A stretch of DNA of 64,000 nt from JBBRVP01 sp038246785 (GTDB lineage Bacteria > Actinomycetota > Actinomycetes > Jiangellales > Jiangellaceae). The DNA lies in assembly GCA_038246785.1 (NCBI GenBank), contig JBBRVP010000007.1, forward strand, positions 37,603 to 101,602, in the 5' to 3' direction. A model generated the notes under the pieces. That model saw nothing but the letters and a program-made list of their open reading frames with translations. It was not told the DNA's origin and did no database searches. This document shows, one piece after another, positions 40,751 through 49,014 of this stretch. The translations under genes and the position numbers were made by a program. Position 1 is the first letter of the stretch. The number at the start of each line of letters is the position of its first letter.

Positions 40751-41979
40751 GCGCCCCCACCGTCGACGCTCCGGCTCCGCCACCGGCGCCCCAGGAGCCC
40801 GCCCCGCCGCCCGGCGGGGGCGCGCTGCGCGACACGATCGTGCTCACGCTGCTCTCGGTGCTGCTCGCCCTCGTCGTCGGTGCCGTCCTCATCGCGATCG
40901 CCTCGCCCGACGTGCAGAACAGCGCCGGCTACTTCTTCTCGCGGCCGCAGGACATGCTCGGCGACGCGTGGACGGCGATCGCCGACGCCTACAAGGCCCT
41001 CGTGCAGGGCGCCTTGTTCGACTGGACGGCCGACAGCGCCCGCGGTGCGTTGCGGCCGCTGTCGGAGTCCCTCGTCTTCGCCGTGCCGCTCATCTCCGCC
41101 GGTCTCGCGGTGGCCTTGGCGTTCAAGGCCGGGCTGTTCAACATCGGCGCGGAGGGCCAGATCATTCTCGGGGCCATCGGCGCCGCGTACGTCGGCTTCT
41201 CCTGGAGCCTGCCCTGGGGCGGCCACACGCTCGTCGCGCTGGCCGCGGGGCTGCTCGGCGGCGCGATCTGGGGCGGCATCCCCGGCCTGCTCAAGGCACG
41301 CACCGGGGCGCACGAGGTGATCACGACGATCATGCTCAACTACATCGCACGCTACCTCTTGGCGTTCCTGCTCACCACCTCGGCCTTCCACCGGCCGGGC
41401 CGCAGCGACCCGATCAGCCCCGCCGTCGACTCCACCGCCGAGCTGCCGCGGCTGTTCGGCAGCTCGTTCCGCATCCACGCCGGGTTGGTCGTCGTGCTGC
41501 TCGCCGCGTGGGGCGTGTGGTGGCTGCTCGAGCGGAGCACGATCGGCTTCCGCTTCCGCGCCGTCGGCGCCAACCCCTCGGCCGCGCGCACGGCCGGCAT
41601 CAGCGTCGCGCGCTCGACGTTCGGGGTCATGGCCATCGCCGGAAGCCTCGCCGGCCTCGCCGGTGCGTTCCAGATCCTCGGCACCGAGAAGTCGCTGACC
41701 GGCGGTGTCTCCGCCGGCATCGGCTTCGATGCGATCACCGTCGCGCTGCTGGGCCGTGGCAGTCCTCTCGGCACAGTGCTCGCCGGACTGCTCTTCGGCG
41801 CGCTCCGTGCCGGCGGCGTGACCATGCAGGCCCGCACCGGCACGCCGATCGACATCGTGCTCGTCGTGCAGTCGCTCATCGTGCTGTTCATCGCGGCGCC
41901 GCCCCTCGTCCGCTCGATCTTCCGGATCAGAGCCGCCGGCGTCGAGACGATGCAGGTGTCGAAGGGGTGGAACGCATGA
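40747..41979 (+). CDS. Nucleoside ABC importer permease 1 (BPD-2 family)
   Basis: A 410-residue integral membrane permease. A Pro-rich cytoplasmic N-terminus (residues 1-27) precedes about eight to ten helices, including TIVLTLLSVLLALVVGAVLI, SLVFAVPLISAGLAVALAF and GLVVVLLAAWGVWWLL. Family motifs: FKAGLFNIGAEGQIILGAIG, GAHEVITTIMLNYIARYLL and GIGFDAITVALLGRGSP-LG. The ATG overlaps the ATPase stop by 4 bases and the next permease overlaps its stop by 4, so the importer genes are translationally coupled. Confidence 0.92.
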   Translation: MSAPTVDAPAPPPAPQEPAPPPGGGALRDTIVLTLLSVLLALVVGAVLIAIASPDVQNSAGYFFSRPQDMLGDAWTAIADAYKALVQGALFDWTADSARGALRPLSESLVFAVPLISAGLAVALAFKAGLFNIGAEGQIILGAIGAAYVGFSWSLPWGGHTLVALAAGLLGGAIWGGIPGLLKARTGAHEVITTIMLNYIARYLLAFLLTTSAFHRPGRSDPISPAVDSTAELPRLFGSSFRIHAGLVVVLLAAWGVWWLLERSTIGFRFRAVGANPSAARTAGISVARSTFGVMAIAGSLAGLAGAFQILGTEKSLTGGVSAGIGFDAITVALLGRGSPLGTVLAGLLFGALRAGGVTMQARTGTPIDIVLVVQSLIVLFIAAPPLVRSIFRIRAAGVETMQVSKGWNA

Positions 41980-43277
41980 GCGCCACGATCACCCCGTCGG
42001 CCGCGCCGCTCGCCCCGCCGGATCGCGAGGCGGTCCTGCAGGTGCGTCCGCCGAGCTGGCGTACGCCGATCATCCTCGGGGTGCTCGGCCTGCTGGCCCT
42101 CGTCGCGTTCGGGTTCGGTGCGAAGTCGGGGACGAAGAGCACGTTCGGGCTCTCCCGCGGCAGCGACGCCATCCGCATCGACCCGGTGGCCCTGCCGACG
42201 CGGACGACGGCGATCGTGCTGTCGGTGCTGGCGCTCGCCCTCGCCGGGCAGGCCGCGTGGTACGTCTCGCGTCGCCGGCCGGTCCCGGCCTGGTTGTCCG
42301 GCGTCTTCGCCGCGGTATGGCTGCTGGCGTTCCTGGTCTGGGCCATCGAGGGCAAGTCGATCTCGTTCGTGGGACTGCTGGCCGGCTCGCTCGCCCTTGC
42401 CGTACCCCTCATCTTCGGGTCGTTGTCCGGCGTGCTGTGCGAGCGCTCCGGCGTCATCAACATCGCCATCGAGGGCGAGCTGCTCGCGGGCGCGTTCCTC
42501 GCCGCCGTGGTCGCCAGCCTCTCCGGCAACCTCTGGTTGGGGTTGCTGGCCGCGCCGATCGCCGGCCTGCTGGTGGCCCTGCTGCTGGCGCTGTTCGCGC
42601 TGCGCTACGTCGTCGACCAGATCATCGTCGGCGTCGTGCTCAACGTCCTCGTCATCGGCGTCACCGGCTTCCTGTACGGGCGGATCCTGGTACAGCAGCA
42701 GGACACCTGGAACTCGCCCGGCACCTTCCAGCCGATCAAGATCCCGCTGCTGGGCGACATCCCGCTGATCGGCCCGGTGCTGTTCAACCAGACCGTCATC
42801 GTCTACCTCATGTACGTCGTCGTGGCCGTCGTGCAGGTCGCCCTGTTCCGCACCCGCTGGGGGCTGCGCGTGCGGGCGGTCGGTGAGCACCCGGCCGCGG
42901 CCGACACGGTGGGCATCAAGGTCAACCGCATCCGCTTCCAGAACGTCCTGCTCGGCGGCCTGGTCGCCGGCCTCGGCGGGGCCTTCTTCACCATCGGCAA
43001 CGTCGGCGCCTTCGCCCGCGAGATGACCGCCGGGCAGGGCTTTATCGCGCTGGCAGCCATGATCTTCGGGCGCTGGACGCCGTTGGGGGCGCTGTTCGCC
43101 GCCCTGCTCTTCGGTTTCGCCAACAACCTGCAGAGCATCCTCGGCATCGTGGGCACGCCGATCCCCAGCGAGTTCATGCTGATGGCGCCCTACCTCGCGA
43201 CGATCTTCGCGGTAGCCGGGCTGGTCGGGCGCGTGCGGGCGCCGGCTGCCGACGGCCAGCCGTACGTGAAGTCGTGA
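41976..43277 (+). CDS. Nucleoside ABC importer permease 2 (BPD-2 family)
   Basis: A 433-residue partner permease. Extra N-terminal helices (about residues 30-50 and 75-95) come before the conserved core: VPLIFGSLSGVLCERSGVIN, IAIEGELLAGAFLAAVVAS, RYVVDQIIVGVVLNVLVIGV, RTRWGLRVRAVGEHPAAADT and GQGFIALAAMIFGRWTPLGA. The ATG (41976) overlaps the permease 1 stop, and its own stop overlaps the cdd GTG by 4 bases, tying transport to cytidine deamination in one operon. Confidence 0.92.
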   Translation: MSATITPSAAPLAPPDREAVLQVRPPSWRTPIILGVLGLLALVAFGFGAKSGTKSTFGLSRGSDAIRIDPVALPTRTTAIVLSVLALALAGQAAWYVSRRRPVPAWLSGVFAAVWLLAFLVWAIEGKSISFVGLLAGSLALAVPLIFGSLSGVLCERSGVINIAIEGELLAGAFLAAVVASLSGNLWLGLLAAPIAGLLVALLLALFALRYVVDQIIVGVVLNVLVIGVTGFLYGRILVQQQDTWNSPGTFQPIKIPLLGDIPLIGPVLFNQTVIVYLMYVVVAVVQVALFRTRWGLRVRAVGEHPAAADTVGIKVNRIRFQNVLLGGLVAGLGGAFFTIGNVGAFAREMTAGQGFIALAAMIFGRWTPLGALFAALLFGFANNLQSILGIVGTPIPSEFMLMAPYLATIFAVAGLVGRVRAPAADGQPYVKS

Positions 43278-43726
43278 CCGGCCGTCATGCCGGCCGTGAC
43301 AGCGGCCCCGACGTCGGCCGTGACAGCGGCCCCGACATCGACTGGGCGGCGCTGCGTGCCGAGGCGCAGCGGGTGATGCGCCACGCCTACGCCCCGTACT
43401 CCCGCTTCAAGGTCGGCGCGGCCGCCTTGGTCACCGACGGCCGCGTCGTGAGCGGCTGCAACGTGGAGAACGCCGCCTACGGCGTCGTGCTCTGCGCCGA
43501 GTGCGGGCTGGTGTCCTCGCTGCACGCCACGGGCGGCGGCCGGCTGGTCGCGTTCACCTGCGTGGACGGGCATGGCGACGTGCTCATGCCGTGCGGGCGA
43601 TGCCGCCAGCTGCTGTGGGAGCACGGGGGGCCGGAGCTCCTGGTCGAGACGCCGCGGGGCGTCCGGATCCTCGCCGAGGTGCTGCCCGACGCGTTCGGGC
43701 CGGAGGACCTCGCCCGCCGCCGCTGA
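43274..43726 (+). CDS. cdd: Cytidine deaminase
   Basis: Deaminates (deoxy)cytidine to (deoxy)uridine. The 150-residue protein has the zinc and catalytic sites CNVENAAYGVVLCAECGLVS and PCGRCRQLLWE with the CAE catalytic Glu, plus the substrate strand YSRFKVGAAALVTDG. GTG 43274 overlaps the permease 2 stop. The first 20 residues (RHAGRDSGPDVGRDSGPDID) are an unusual extension from a 24-base tandem duplication (43292-43315 and 43316-43339); a later start is not obvious. Confidence 0.93.
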   Translation: MTGRHAGRDSGPDVGRDSGPDIDWAALRAEAQRVMRHAYAPYSRFKVGAAALVTDGRVVSGCNVENAAYGVVLCAECGLVSSLHATGGGRLVAFTCVDGHGDVLMPCGRCRQLLWEHGGPELLVETPRGVRILAEVLPDAFGPEDLARRR

Positions 43727-43740
43727 CGCCAGCCCTCCAA

Positions 43741-43809
43741 CAAGATCGAGTGGAACACCAGGCAGGACACGCCGATCGGCGTGTCTGCCTGCCGTCACAC
43801 TCGATCTTG
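43741..43809. repeat. Intergenic palindrome, family A copy 3
   Basis: The outer arms CAAGATCGAGTG (43741-43752) and CACTCGATCTTG (43798-43809) are perfect complements, as are GACACGCCG (43766-43774) and CGGCGTGTC (43777-43785); the middle of the stem has several mismatches. The left arm carries GTGGAACACCAGGC as in the copies at 13567 and 22827. It separates cdd from deoA, so it may end the importer-cdd transcript. Confidence 0.85.
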
Positions 43810-43879
43810 GAGGCCGGGGAGCCCGGCTCGTTCGCGTGCAGCGCAGCGGGCGACCGGCCCGTACGGGGTATCCGGGCGG

Positions 43880-43885
43880 GATACT
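43880..43885 (+). promoter_or_regulatory. -10 box for a probably leaderless deoA transcript
   Basis: GATACT lies 7 bases before the deoA ATG and no Shine-Dalgarno is visible, so the transcript probably starts at the AUG. This gives deoA its own promoter, separate from the importer operon across the palindrome. Confidence 0.4.
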
Positions 43886-43892
43886 CGCGGCC

Positions 43893-45188
43893 ATGAGTGA
43901 AGCCTTCGAGGCTGTGGAGGTCATCCGCACCAAGCGCGACGGCGCCCGGCTGGCCGACACGCAGATCGACTGGGTGGTCGACGCCTACACGCGCGGTGTC
44001 GTGGCCGAAGAGCAGATGGCGGCGCTGGCGATGGCGATCCTGCTGCGGGGGATGGACCGCGCGGAGGTCGCCCGCTGGACCGACGCGATGATCCGCTCCG
44101 GCGAGCGGATGGACTTCTCCCGGCTGTCGCGACCAACCGCCGACAAGCACTCGACCGGCGGGGTCGGCGACAAGGTCACCCTGCCGTTGGCGCCGCTCGT
44201 CGCCGCCTGCGGAGTCGCGGTGCCGCAGCTGTCCGGGCGCGGGCTCGGCCACACGGGCGGTACGTTGGACAAGCTCGAGTCGATCGCCGGCTGGCGCGCC
44301 GACCTGACCAGCGAGGCGATGCTCGCCCAGCTCGAAGCCGTCGGGGCCGTCGTGTGCGCGGCGGGCGCGGGGCTCGCGCCCGCCGACAAGAAGCTCTACG
44401 CGCTACGCGATGTCACCGGCACCGTCGAGGCGATCCCGCTCATCGCCAGCTCGATCATGAGCAAGAAGATCGCCGAGGGCACCGGCGCGCTCGTGCTCGA
44501 CGTCAAGGTCGGCTCCGGGGCCTTCATGAAGGACGTCGAGTCCGCGCGCGAACTGGCCCGCACCATGGTCGACCTCGGCAGCGACGCGGGAGTCACAACG
44601 GTCGCGCTGCTCACCAACATGCAGACGCCGCTGGGGCTGACCGCCGGCAACGCCCTCGAGGTGCGCGAGTCGGTCGAGATCCTCGCCGGCGGGGGCCCCC
44701 AGGACGTCATCGAGCTCACCCTCGCACTGGCTCGCGAGATGCTCGCCGCAGCCGGGGTCGGCGGGGTGGACCCGGCGGACCGGCTGCACGACGGCTCCGC
44801 GATGGACGTCTGGCGGCGCATGGTCGCCGCGCAGGGCGGCGACCCCGACGCGGCGCTGCCGACCGCGCGGGAGACCCATGACCTGCTGGCGCCGGCCGAC
44901 GGCGTGCTCACCTCTCTGGACGCGTACGCCGTCGGGCTCGCGGCCTGGCGGCTCGGGGCCGGCCGGGCCCGCAAGGAGGACCCCGTGCAGGCCGGCGCCG
45001 GCGTGCAGCTGCACGCCAAGCCGGGTGCCTACGTGCGCGGCGGCGAGCCGCTGCTGACGCTGCACACCGACACCCCCGAGCGCTTCGATCGGGCCCTCGA
45101 GGCGCTCGAGGGGGCGTATGTCATCGCCCCTGCCGGCAACCGCCCCGGCCTGCTGCCGCTCGTCATCGACCGGATCGCTGCCAGCTGA
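43893..45188 (+). CDS. deoA: Thymidine (pyrimidine-nucleoside) phosphorylase
   Basis: Phosphorolyses thymidine and deoxyuridine to base and deoxyribose 1-phosphate. The 431-residue protein has the family start EVIRTKRDGARLADTQIDWV, the phosphate loop RPTADKHSTGGVGDKVTLPL, SGRGLGHTGGTLDKLES, the catalytic-region SSIMSKKIAEGTGALVLDV-KVGSGAFMK and the C-terminal PYNP domain with GLAAWRLGAGRARKEDPVQ and ending LLPLVIDRIAAS. The product feeds the phosphosugar mutase and DeoC encoded further on. Confidence 0.95.
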   Translation: MSEAFEAVEVIRTKRDGARLADTQIDWVVDAYTRGVVAEEQMAALAMAILLRGMDRAEVARWTDAMIRSGERMDFSRLSRPTADKHSTGGVGDKVTLPLAPLVAACGVAVPQLSGRGLGHTGGTLDKLESIAGWRADLTSEAMLAQLEAVGAVVCAAGAGLAPADKKLYALRDVTGTVEAIPLIASSIMSKKIAEGTGALVLDVKVGSGAFMKDVESARELARTMVDLGSDAGVTTVALLTNMQTPLGLTAGNALEVRESVEILAGGGPQDVIELTLALAREMLAAAGVGGVDPADRLHDGSAMDVWRRMVAAQGGDPDAALPTARETHDLLAPADGVLTSLDAYAVGLAAWRLGAGRARKEDPVQAGAGVQLHAKPGAYVRGGEPLLTLHTDTPERFDRALEALEGAYVIAPAGNRPGLLPLVIDRIAAS

Positions 45189-45226
45189 GCCGGTGCCAGC
45201 CGGCCCGACTGCCTAGGGTGGTCGGC

Positions 45227-45580
45227 ATGCCGCAGCTGATCGAGGAGCCGACCCGCATCCCGGTGCCCGGCGGCAAGGTGATCGACGAGTACGTCGGTCG
45301 CGTCCGCTGCGGGACCTCCGCCGTGAGCGTGGCGGTGATGACGGCTCCGCCCGGCTGGGACGAGCCGGCCCAGGCACCGGATTTCGACGAGGTGACGGTG
45401 GTGCTGCGCGGGCTCGTGCTCGTCGAGCACGACGGCGGCACGCTCGCGGTGGCAGCCGGCCAGGCGGTGCTCAGCTCTGCGGGGGAGCGGGTGCGCTACT
45501 CCGTCGGCGACGAGGGCGCCGACTACGTGGCGGTCTGCATGCCGGCGTTCGCCCCCGAGGCCGCGCACCGCGAGGAGTGA
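45227..45580 (+). CDS. Small cupin-domain protein
   Basis: A 117-residue single-domain cupin of unknown function. Cupin-like features are PDFDEVTVVLRGLVLVEHDG (an incomplete motif 1 with Asp and Glu), AVAAGQAVLSSAGERVRYSV and a terminal strand ADYVAVCMPAFAPE. The usual His pair of motif 1 is missing, so an enzyme role is doubtful. ATG 45227 is preferred over GTG 45218 because a TAGGGT hexamer (45214-45219) overlaps the latter. It stands between deoA and add, with no clear functional tie. Confidence 0.65.
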   Translation: MPQLIEEPTRIPVPGGKVIDEYVGRVRCGTSAVSVAVMTAPPGWDEPAQAPDFDEVTVVLRGLVLVEHDGGTLAVAAGQAVLSSAGERVRYSVGDEGADYVAVCMPAFAPEAAHREE

Positions 45581-45665
45581 GGTGCCCCCTTCTCGGGCTC
45601 GTTGCCCGGTCCGACCTGGCCCAGCCCGGCCCAGTGTCGGGCGGGTTCCACCCCACCCCGCAGTT

Positions 45666-45720
45666 GATCCAGGAGAAATCCACGTTCTGCCGACGCGTGA
45701 ACGTGGATTTCTCCTTGATC
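45666..45720. repeat. Intergenic palindrome, family B copy 2
   Basis: Arms 45666-45687 and 45699-45720 are complementary over 22 bases with one mismatch and an 11-base loop. The arm GATCCAGGAGAAATCCACGT-TC differs from the copy at 30041 by only a few bases. It lies between the cupin gene and add. Confidence 0.9.
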
Positions 45721-45723
45721 GCC

Positions 45724-45760
45724 GGGGCTGGGAAGGGGTGGAAGGGGTGGAGGGGCCGGG
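45724..45760 (+). other. G-rich tract with G-quadruplex potential before add
   Basis: G-runs at 45724-45727, 45730-45732, 45735-45738, 45744-45747, 45752-45755 and 45758-45760 are separated by two to five bases. They include a 9-base direct repeat (GGAAGGGGT at 45731 and 45740). It follows the family B palindrome immediately, as the G-runs at 34887 follow the hairpin at 34812. Confidence 0.45.
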
Positions 45761-45805
45761 CAGGTGGCTGGGAGGCGGCGGCAGCGGAGCGAACGCGGCC
45801 GGCGT

Positions 45806-45811
45806 TAGCGT
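45806..45811 (+). promoter_or_regulatory. -10 box for a probably leaderless add transcript
   Basis: TAGCGT lies 6 bases before the add ATG (45818), the same spacing as before gcvT. No Shine-Dalgarno is visible between them. Confidence 0.38.
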
Positions 45812-45817
45812 TCAGCC

Positions 45818-46939
45818 ATGATCCCGACGCCCGAGGAGATCGCCCGCGCGCCGAAGGCGCTGCTGCACGACCACCTCGACGGCGGGCTGCGGCCGCAGAC
45901 CGTGGTGGACCTGGCCGCCGACGCCGGTCACGAGCTGCCTACCGAGGACGCCGCCGAGCTGGAGCAGTGGTTCCGCGAGTCGGCCGACTCCGGGTCGCTC
46001 GAGCGCTACCTCGAGACGTTCGAGCACACCGTCGCCGTCATGCAGACCCCGGAGGCGCTCGAGCGCGTCGCCGCGGAGTGCGCCGAGGACCTCGCCGACG
46101 ACGGCGTGGTCTACGCGGAGGTGCGCTACGCCCCGGAGCAGCACCTCGAGCAGGGGCTGACTCTCGAGCAGGTGGTCGAGGCGGTCGAGCTCGGCTTGGC
46201 CCAGGGGCGTGAGCGGGCCGCGGCGGCCGGGCGGCCCATCCGTACCGGCACCCTGCTCACGGCCATGCGCCACGCCGCGCGCTCGACGGAGATCGCCGAG
46301 CTGTCCATCGCCTACCGCGACGCCGGCGTCGTCGGTTTCGACATCGCCGGCGCGGAGGCCGGCTTCCCCCCGAGCCGGCACCTCGACGCGTTCGAGTACC
46401 TCCGGCGGCAGAACTCCCACTTCACCATCCACGCCGGGGAGGCGTTCGGACTGCCGAGCATCTGGGAGGCGATCCAGTGGTGCGGCGCCGACCGGCTCGG
46501 GCACGGCGTCCGCATCGTCGACGACATCCAGGGCGGCGAGGACGACGACGAGCCGCTGCGGCTGGGGCGCCTCGCGGCGTACGTCCGCGACAAGCGCATC
46601 CCGCTGGAGATGTGCCCCTCGTCCAACGTCCAGACCGGCGCCGTCGACTCGATCGCCGAGCACCCGATCGGGTTGCTGACCCGGCTGCGCTTCCGGGTGA
46701 CGGTCAACACCGACAACCGGCTGATGAGCGGCACGTCGGTGTCGCGGGAGCTCGCCGGCCTGTCCGACGCGTTCGGCTACGACCTGGCCGACTACCAGTG
46801 GTTCACCGTCAACGCGATGAAGAGCGCGTTCATCCCGTTCGACGAGCGTCTCGCCGTCATCAACGGGGTGATCAAGCCGGGGTACTCGGCACTGACCGCC
46901 GCCCGCGAGTTCGCCGAGGTCCGCACGGGCCACCGCTGA
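45818..46939 (+). CDS. add: Adenosine deaminase
   Basis: Hydrolyses (deoxy)adenosine to (deoxy)inosine, whose product is a PunA substrate. The 373-residue zinc hydrolase has the metal motif LLHDHLDGGLRPQTV near residue 16, the active-site segment FTIHAGEAFGLPSIWEA (His, Glu), ADRLGHGVRIVDD, IPLEMCPSSNVQTGAVDS and VTVNTDNRLMSGTSVSREL with the catalytic Asp. Length and order match bacterial Add. It is expressed separately from the genes around it. Confidence 0.95.
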   Translation: MIPTPEEIARAPKALLHDHLDGGLRPQTVVDLAADAGHELPTEDAAELEQWFRESADSGSLERYLETFEHTVAVMQTPEALERVAAECAEDLADDGVVYAEVRYAPEQHLEQGLTLEQVVEAVELGLAQGRERAAAAGRPIRTGTLLTAMRHAARSTEIAELSIAYRDAGVVGFDIAGAEAGFPPSRHLDAFEYLRRQNSHFTIHAGEAFGLPSIWEAIQWCGADRLGHGVRIVDDIQGGEDDDEPLRLGRLAAYVRDKRIPLEMCPSSNVQTGAVDSIAEHPIGLLTRLRFRVTVNTDNRLMSGTSVSRELAGLSDAFGYDLADYQWFTVNAMKSAFIPFDERLAVINGVIKPGYSALTAAREFAEVRTGHR

Positions 46940-46996
46940 GCGGCCCTCGCGGGCCACGGCGGGTGCCGGTCCGGCCGGCCCGGCCGGCAATCGCGG

Positions 46997-47423
46997 TCAG
47001 CGGGAGAGTTGCCGGCGTGCGTGGGCGTAGCCCCACGCCGGCCGGTGGCGGTGCCGCAGCACGAGCAGGAGGGCCAGCCCGAACCACAGCAGCGGTACGG
47101 GCGGGTGGCTGTGCGACAGCGCGCCGATGCTCGCCACCAGGGCGAACAGTCCCAGGACCGCGAGCACCGGAAACGGCGGCCCGACCGTCCGCCGACGCCG
47201 GGCTGGCGTCTGCGGGAGCTCCCGGCGGGCGACGGCCCGGGAGCCCGGCAGGTCAGCGGTGAGGGCCGGCAGATCGTCGAGGAAGCGGGCGGAGTACGCC
47301 GCCCCGGTACGCTCGCCGAGCTCGGCCTCGTCGAGCCGGCCTTTCGACGTGGGCCACCCGGAGCAGCTCCACGACGCGTTCGCGGTCGTCGTCGCCGGCG
47401 CGCAGCCGGGCGGTCTCGGTCAT
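46997..47423 (-). pseudogene. DUF1707 (SHOCT-like) membrane protein gene with one frameshift
   Basis: From ATG 47423 the frame reads TARLRAGDDDRERVVELLRV-AHVE, the DUF1707 domain start, then breaks. Removing one base of AAA (plus strand TTT, 47342-47344) restores GRLDEAELGERTGAAYSARF, LDDLPALTADLPG, two hydrophobic segments (VLAVLGLFALVASIGAL and VPLLWFGLALLLVL) and a TGA at 46997-46999. The intact protein would be about 141 residues with an N-terminal DNA-binding-like domain and a membrane tail. The ATG overlaps the padR stop. The single homopolymer slip could be a sequencing error. Confidence 0.72.
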
Positions 47424-48115
47424 GGCTCGTCCTCTCGCGTCTCGTCGTCTCCGGCGAGCAGCCGGTACAGGTCGCGGCGGGTGCGTTCGAGCAGCTCTCC
47501 GGCCCGCCGCCGCTGGTCGTCGGTGCCGGCGCTGGCCACCTGGACCGCGGCCGCACCCACCTGCACCACGAGCGCGCCGAGCTCGCGGACCGCGTCGCCG
47601 TCGGGGTCGGCCGGCCGCTGCCACAACGCGTTGTACTCAGCCCGGCGCTCCGCCGCCTGCGCGCGACCCGTATCGGTAAGGGTGAAGACCCGGCGGCCTT
47701 CCTCGTCGCCGGCCCGGACCAGCCCCTCGTCCTCCAGCTGCGACAGCGTGGGGTAGATCGAGCCGGGGCTGGGCCGCCAGTCGCCTTCGCTGCGGGAGGT
47801 GATCTCCTGGATGAGCTGGTAGCCGTGCATCGGCGACTCGGCCAACAGCCCGAGGATGGCGAGCCGTACGTCGCCGCGCCCGCGCGGTCCGCGACGCCAC
47901 GGGCCGCCCACCCAGCCCGGCCCGGCGGGGCCACCCGGCCCTGCCCACTTCCCGTGCGGGCCGCCAGGGACGAAGCCGCCGGCCCACGGCGGCGGTCCGT
48001 GGCGCCGCCGCCGTCCGCGCCCGCGGTCACCTTCCGAGCGCAGGTAGTCGCGCAATGCCCGCCGGGCCCACGTACCCGCGTCCCAGGGCTCGGGGCCGGC
48101 CCATGCCGTCGTCAT
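47420..48115 (-). CDS. PadR-family transcriptional regulator
   Basis: A 231-residue regulator. A Gly/Arg/Pro-rich N-terminal extension (residues 1-80) precedes the PadR winged helix: RLAILGLLAESPMHGYQLIQ, SIYPTLSQLEDEGLVRAGD and GRRVFTLTDTGRAQAAERR, about residues 82-155. A C-terminal helical region (AVRELGALVVQVGAAAVQVA, ELLERTRRDLYRLLAGDDE) would dimerise. PadR proteins usually repress their own operon; here the partner is the DUF1707 membrane gene, overlapping by 4 bases. The upstream TTGACA promoter with a GATATATC palindrome is the likely operator. Confidence 0.88.
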   Translation of the reverse strand: MTTAWAGPEPWDAGTWARRALRDYLRSEGDRGRGRRRRHGPPPWAGGFVPGGPHGKWAGPGGPAGPGWVGGPWRRGPRGRGDVRLAILGLLAESPMHGYQLIQEITSRSEGDWRPSPGSIYPTLSQLEDEGLVRAGDEEGRRVFTLTDTGRAQAAERRAEYNALWQRPADPDGDAVRELGALVVQVGAAAVQVASAGTDDQRRRAGELLERTRRDLYRLLAGDDETREDEP

Positions 48116-48151
48116 GTCGTCTCCTTGCGGTTGTGCTATCGGGACATGTCG

Positions 48152-48179
48152 AAGATATATCGTCCCACTCCGATGTCAA
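48152..48179 (-). promoter_or_regulatory. padR promoter with overlapping palindrome
   Basis: On the minus strand TTGACA (48179-48174) is followed after 16 bases by TATCTT (48157-48152). A GATATATC palindrome (48154-48161) covers the -10, and GACATGTC (48143-48150) lies next to it. These are plausible PadR sites for autoregulation. The local AT-richness contrasts with the surrounding DNA. Confidence 0.5.
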
Positions 48180-48234
48180 GGGTTGCGCGACGCGACGCCG
48201 CCCGGTGGGCTCGCGGAGGTCTCTCACACCTGCC

Positions 48235-49005
48235 TCACGGAGCGCGCGTGAGCTCCGTCGCGCCCCCCACCTCGACAAACCCGAGCCGGACGTAGAGCAG
48301 ACGCGGCCAGTCCCGCGCGTCCGCGACGAGCCAGCAAAGATCCGCCCCCGAGTCGCTGGCGGCCGCGGCGGCCGCCAGCACGATCTCGCGCGCGTAGCCG
48401 CGTCCGCGGTACGCCTCGACGGTCTCAACGTCCTCAACCTGGCCGGTGCGACCGCTCAGCCGCAGCTCAGCACGTGCGACCACCTTGCCGTCGACAACCA
48501 CGGCGAAGTGGCGCAGTAGGCAGGCCCGCGCGGTCTCGTCCCGGCGGTCGGCGAGCTGGCGCCAGACCTCAGGCCCGGCGGCTGGCAGGCTGCGCCGCCA
48601 CGACGCGACGTACGACTCGCGCACGTCGGGCCAGCTCAGCTCGACCGCCTGGCCGCGCGCTGGGCGGTCGGGTTCGCCGGCCAGCGCCATGAGCACCTCG
48701 TCGCCGCGCTCCCAGCCGGCGCCGAGTCCGGCCACCCAGACGGCGCCGACCTGAGGCGACTGGACCGTCATCCGCCGGTGTCGCAGCCCCGCGCCGCCCA
48801 TGACTTCGTCGAGCCGGGCAACGAGCGCGCCCGGGTCGGGTGTCGGCTCGACCAGCCACGCGGAGTTGTGGTCGTACGACGCGGGGACGGCGTCGTTGAG
48901 CGCCACGAACCCGCCCTCGATGTCGACCACCCGGGAGGACTGCCCCCGCGCGACGAGCCGCTGCGTCGCGGTGATGCGCTCCAGGGCTGATCCGAGGGGC
49001 ACCAC
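48235..49005 (-). CDS. GNAT-family N-acetyltransferase
   Basis: A 256-residue protein with an N-terminal region of unknown role (about 1-120) and a C-terminal GNAT fold. AVVVDGKVVARAELRLSG gives strands beta 2-3, VEDVETVEAYRGRGYAREIV is motif A with the acetyl-CoA pyrophosphate loop (RGRGYA), and LCWLVADARDWPRLLYVRLG with FVEVG is motif B. The substrate is not predictable. The start is GTG 49005, 9 bases after the short aldehyde dehydrogenase gene, so it probably belongs to the deoC transcript. Confidence 0.82.
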   Translation of the reverse strand: MVPLGSALERITATQRLVARGQSSRVVDIEGGFVALNDAVPASYDHNSAWLVEPTPDPGALVARLDEVMGGAGLRHRRMTVQSPQVGAVWVAGLGAGWERGDEVLMALAGEPDRPARGQAVELSWPDVRESYVASWRRSLPAAGPEVWRQLADRRDETARACLLRHFAVVVDGKVVARAELRLSGRTGQVEDVETVEAYRGRGYAREIVLAAAAAASDSGADLCWLVADARDWPRLLYVRLGFVEVGGATELTRAP

Positions 49006-49014
49006 AGGGTCGCC

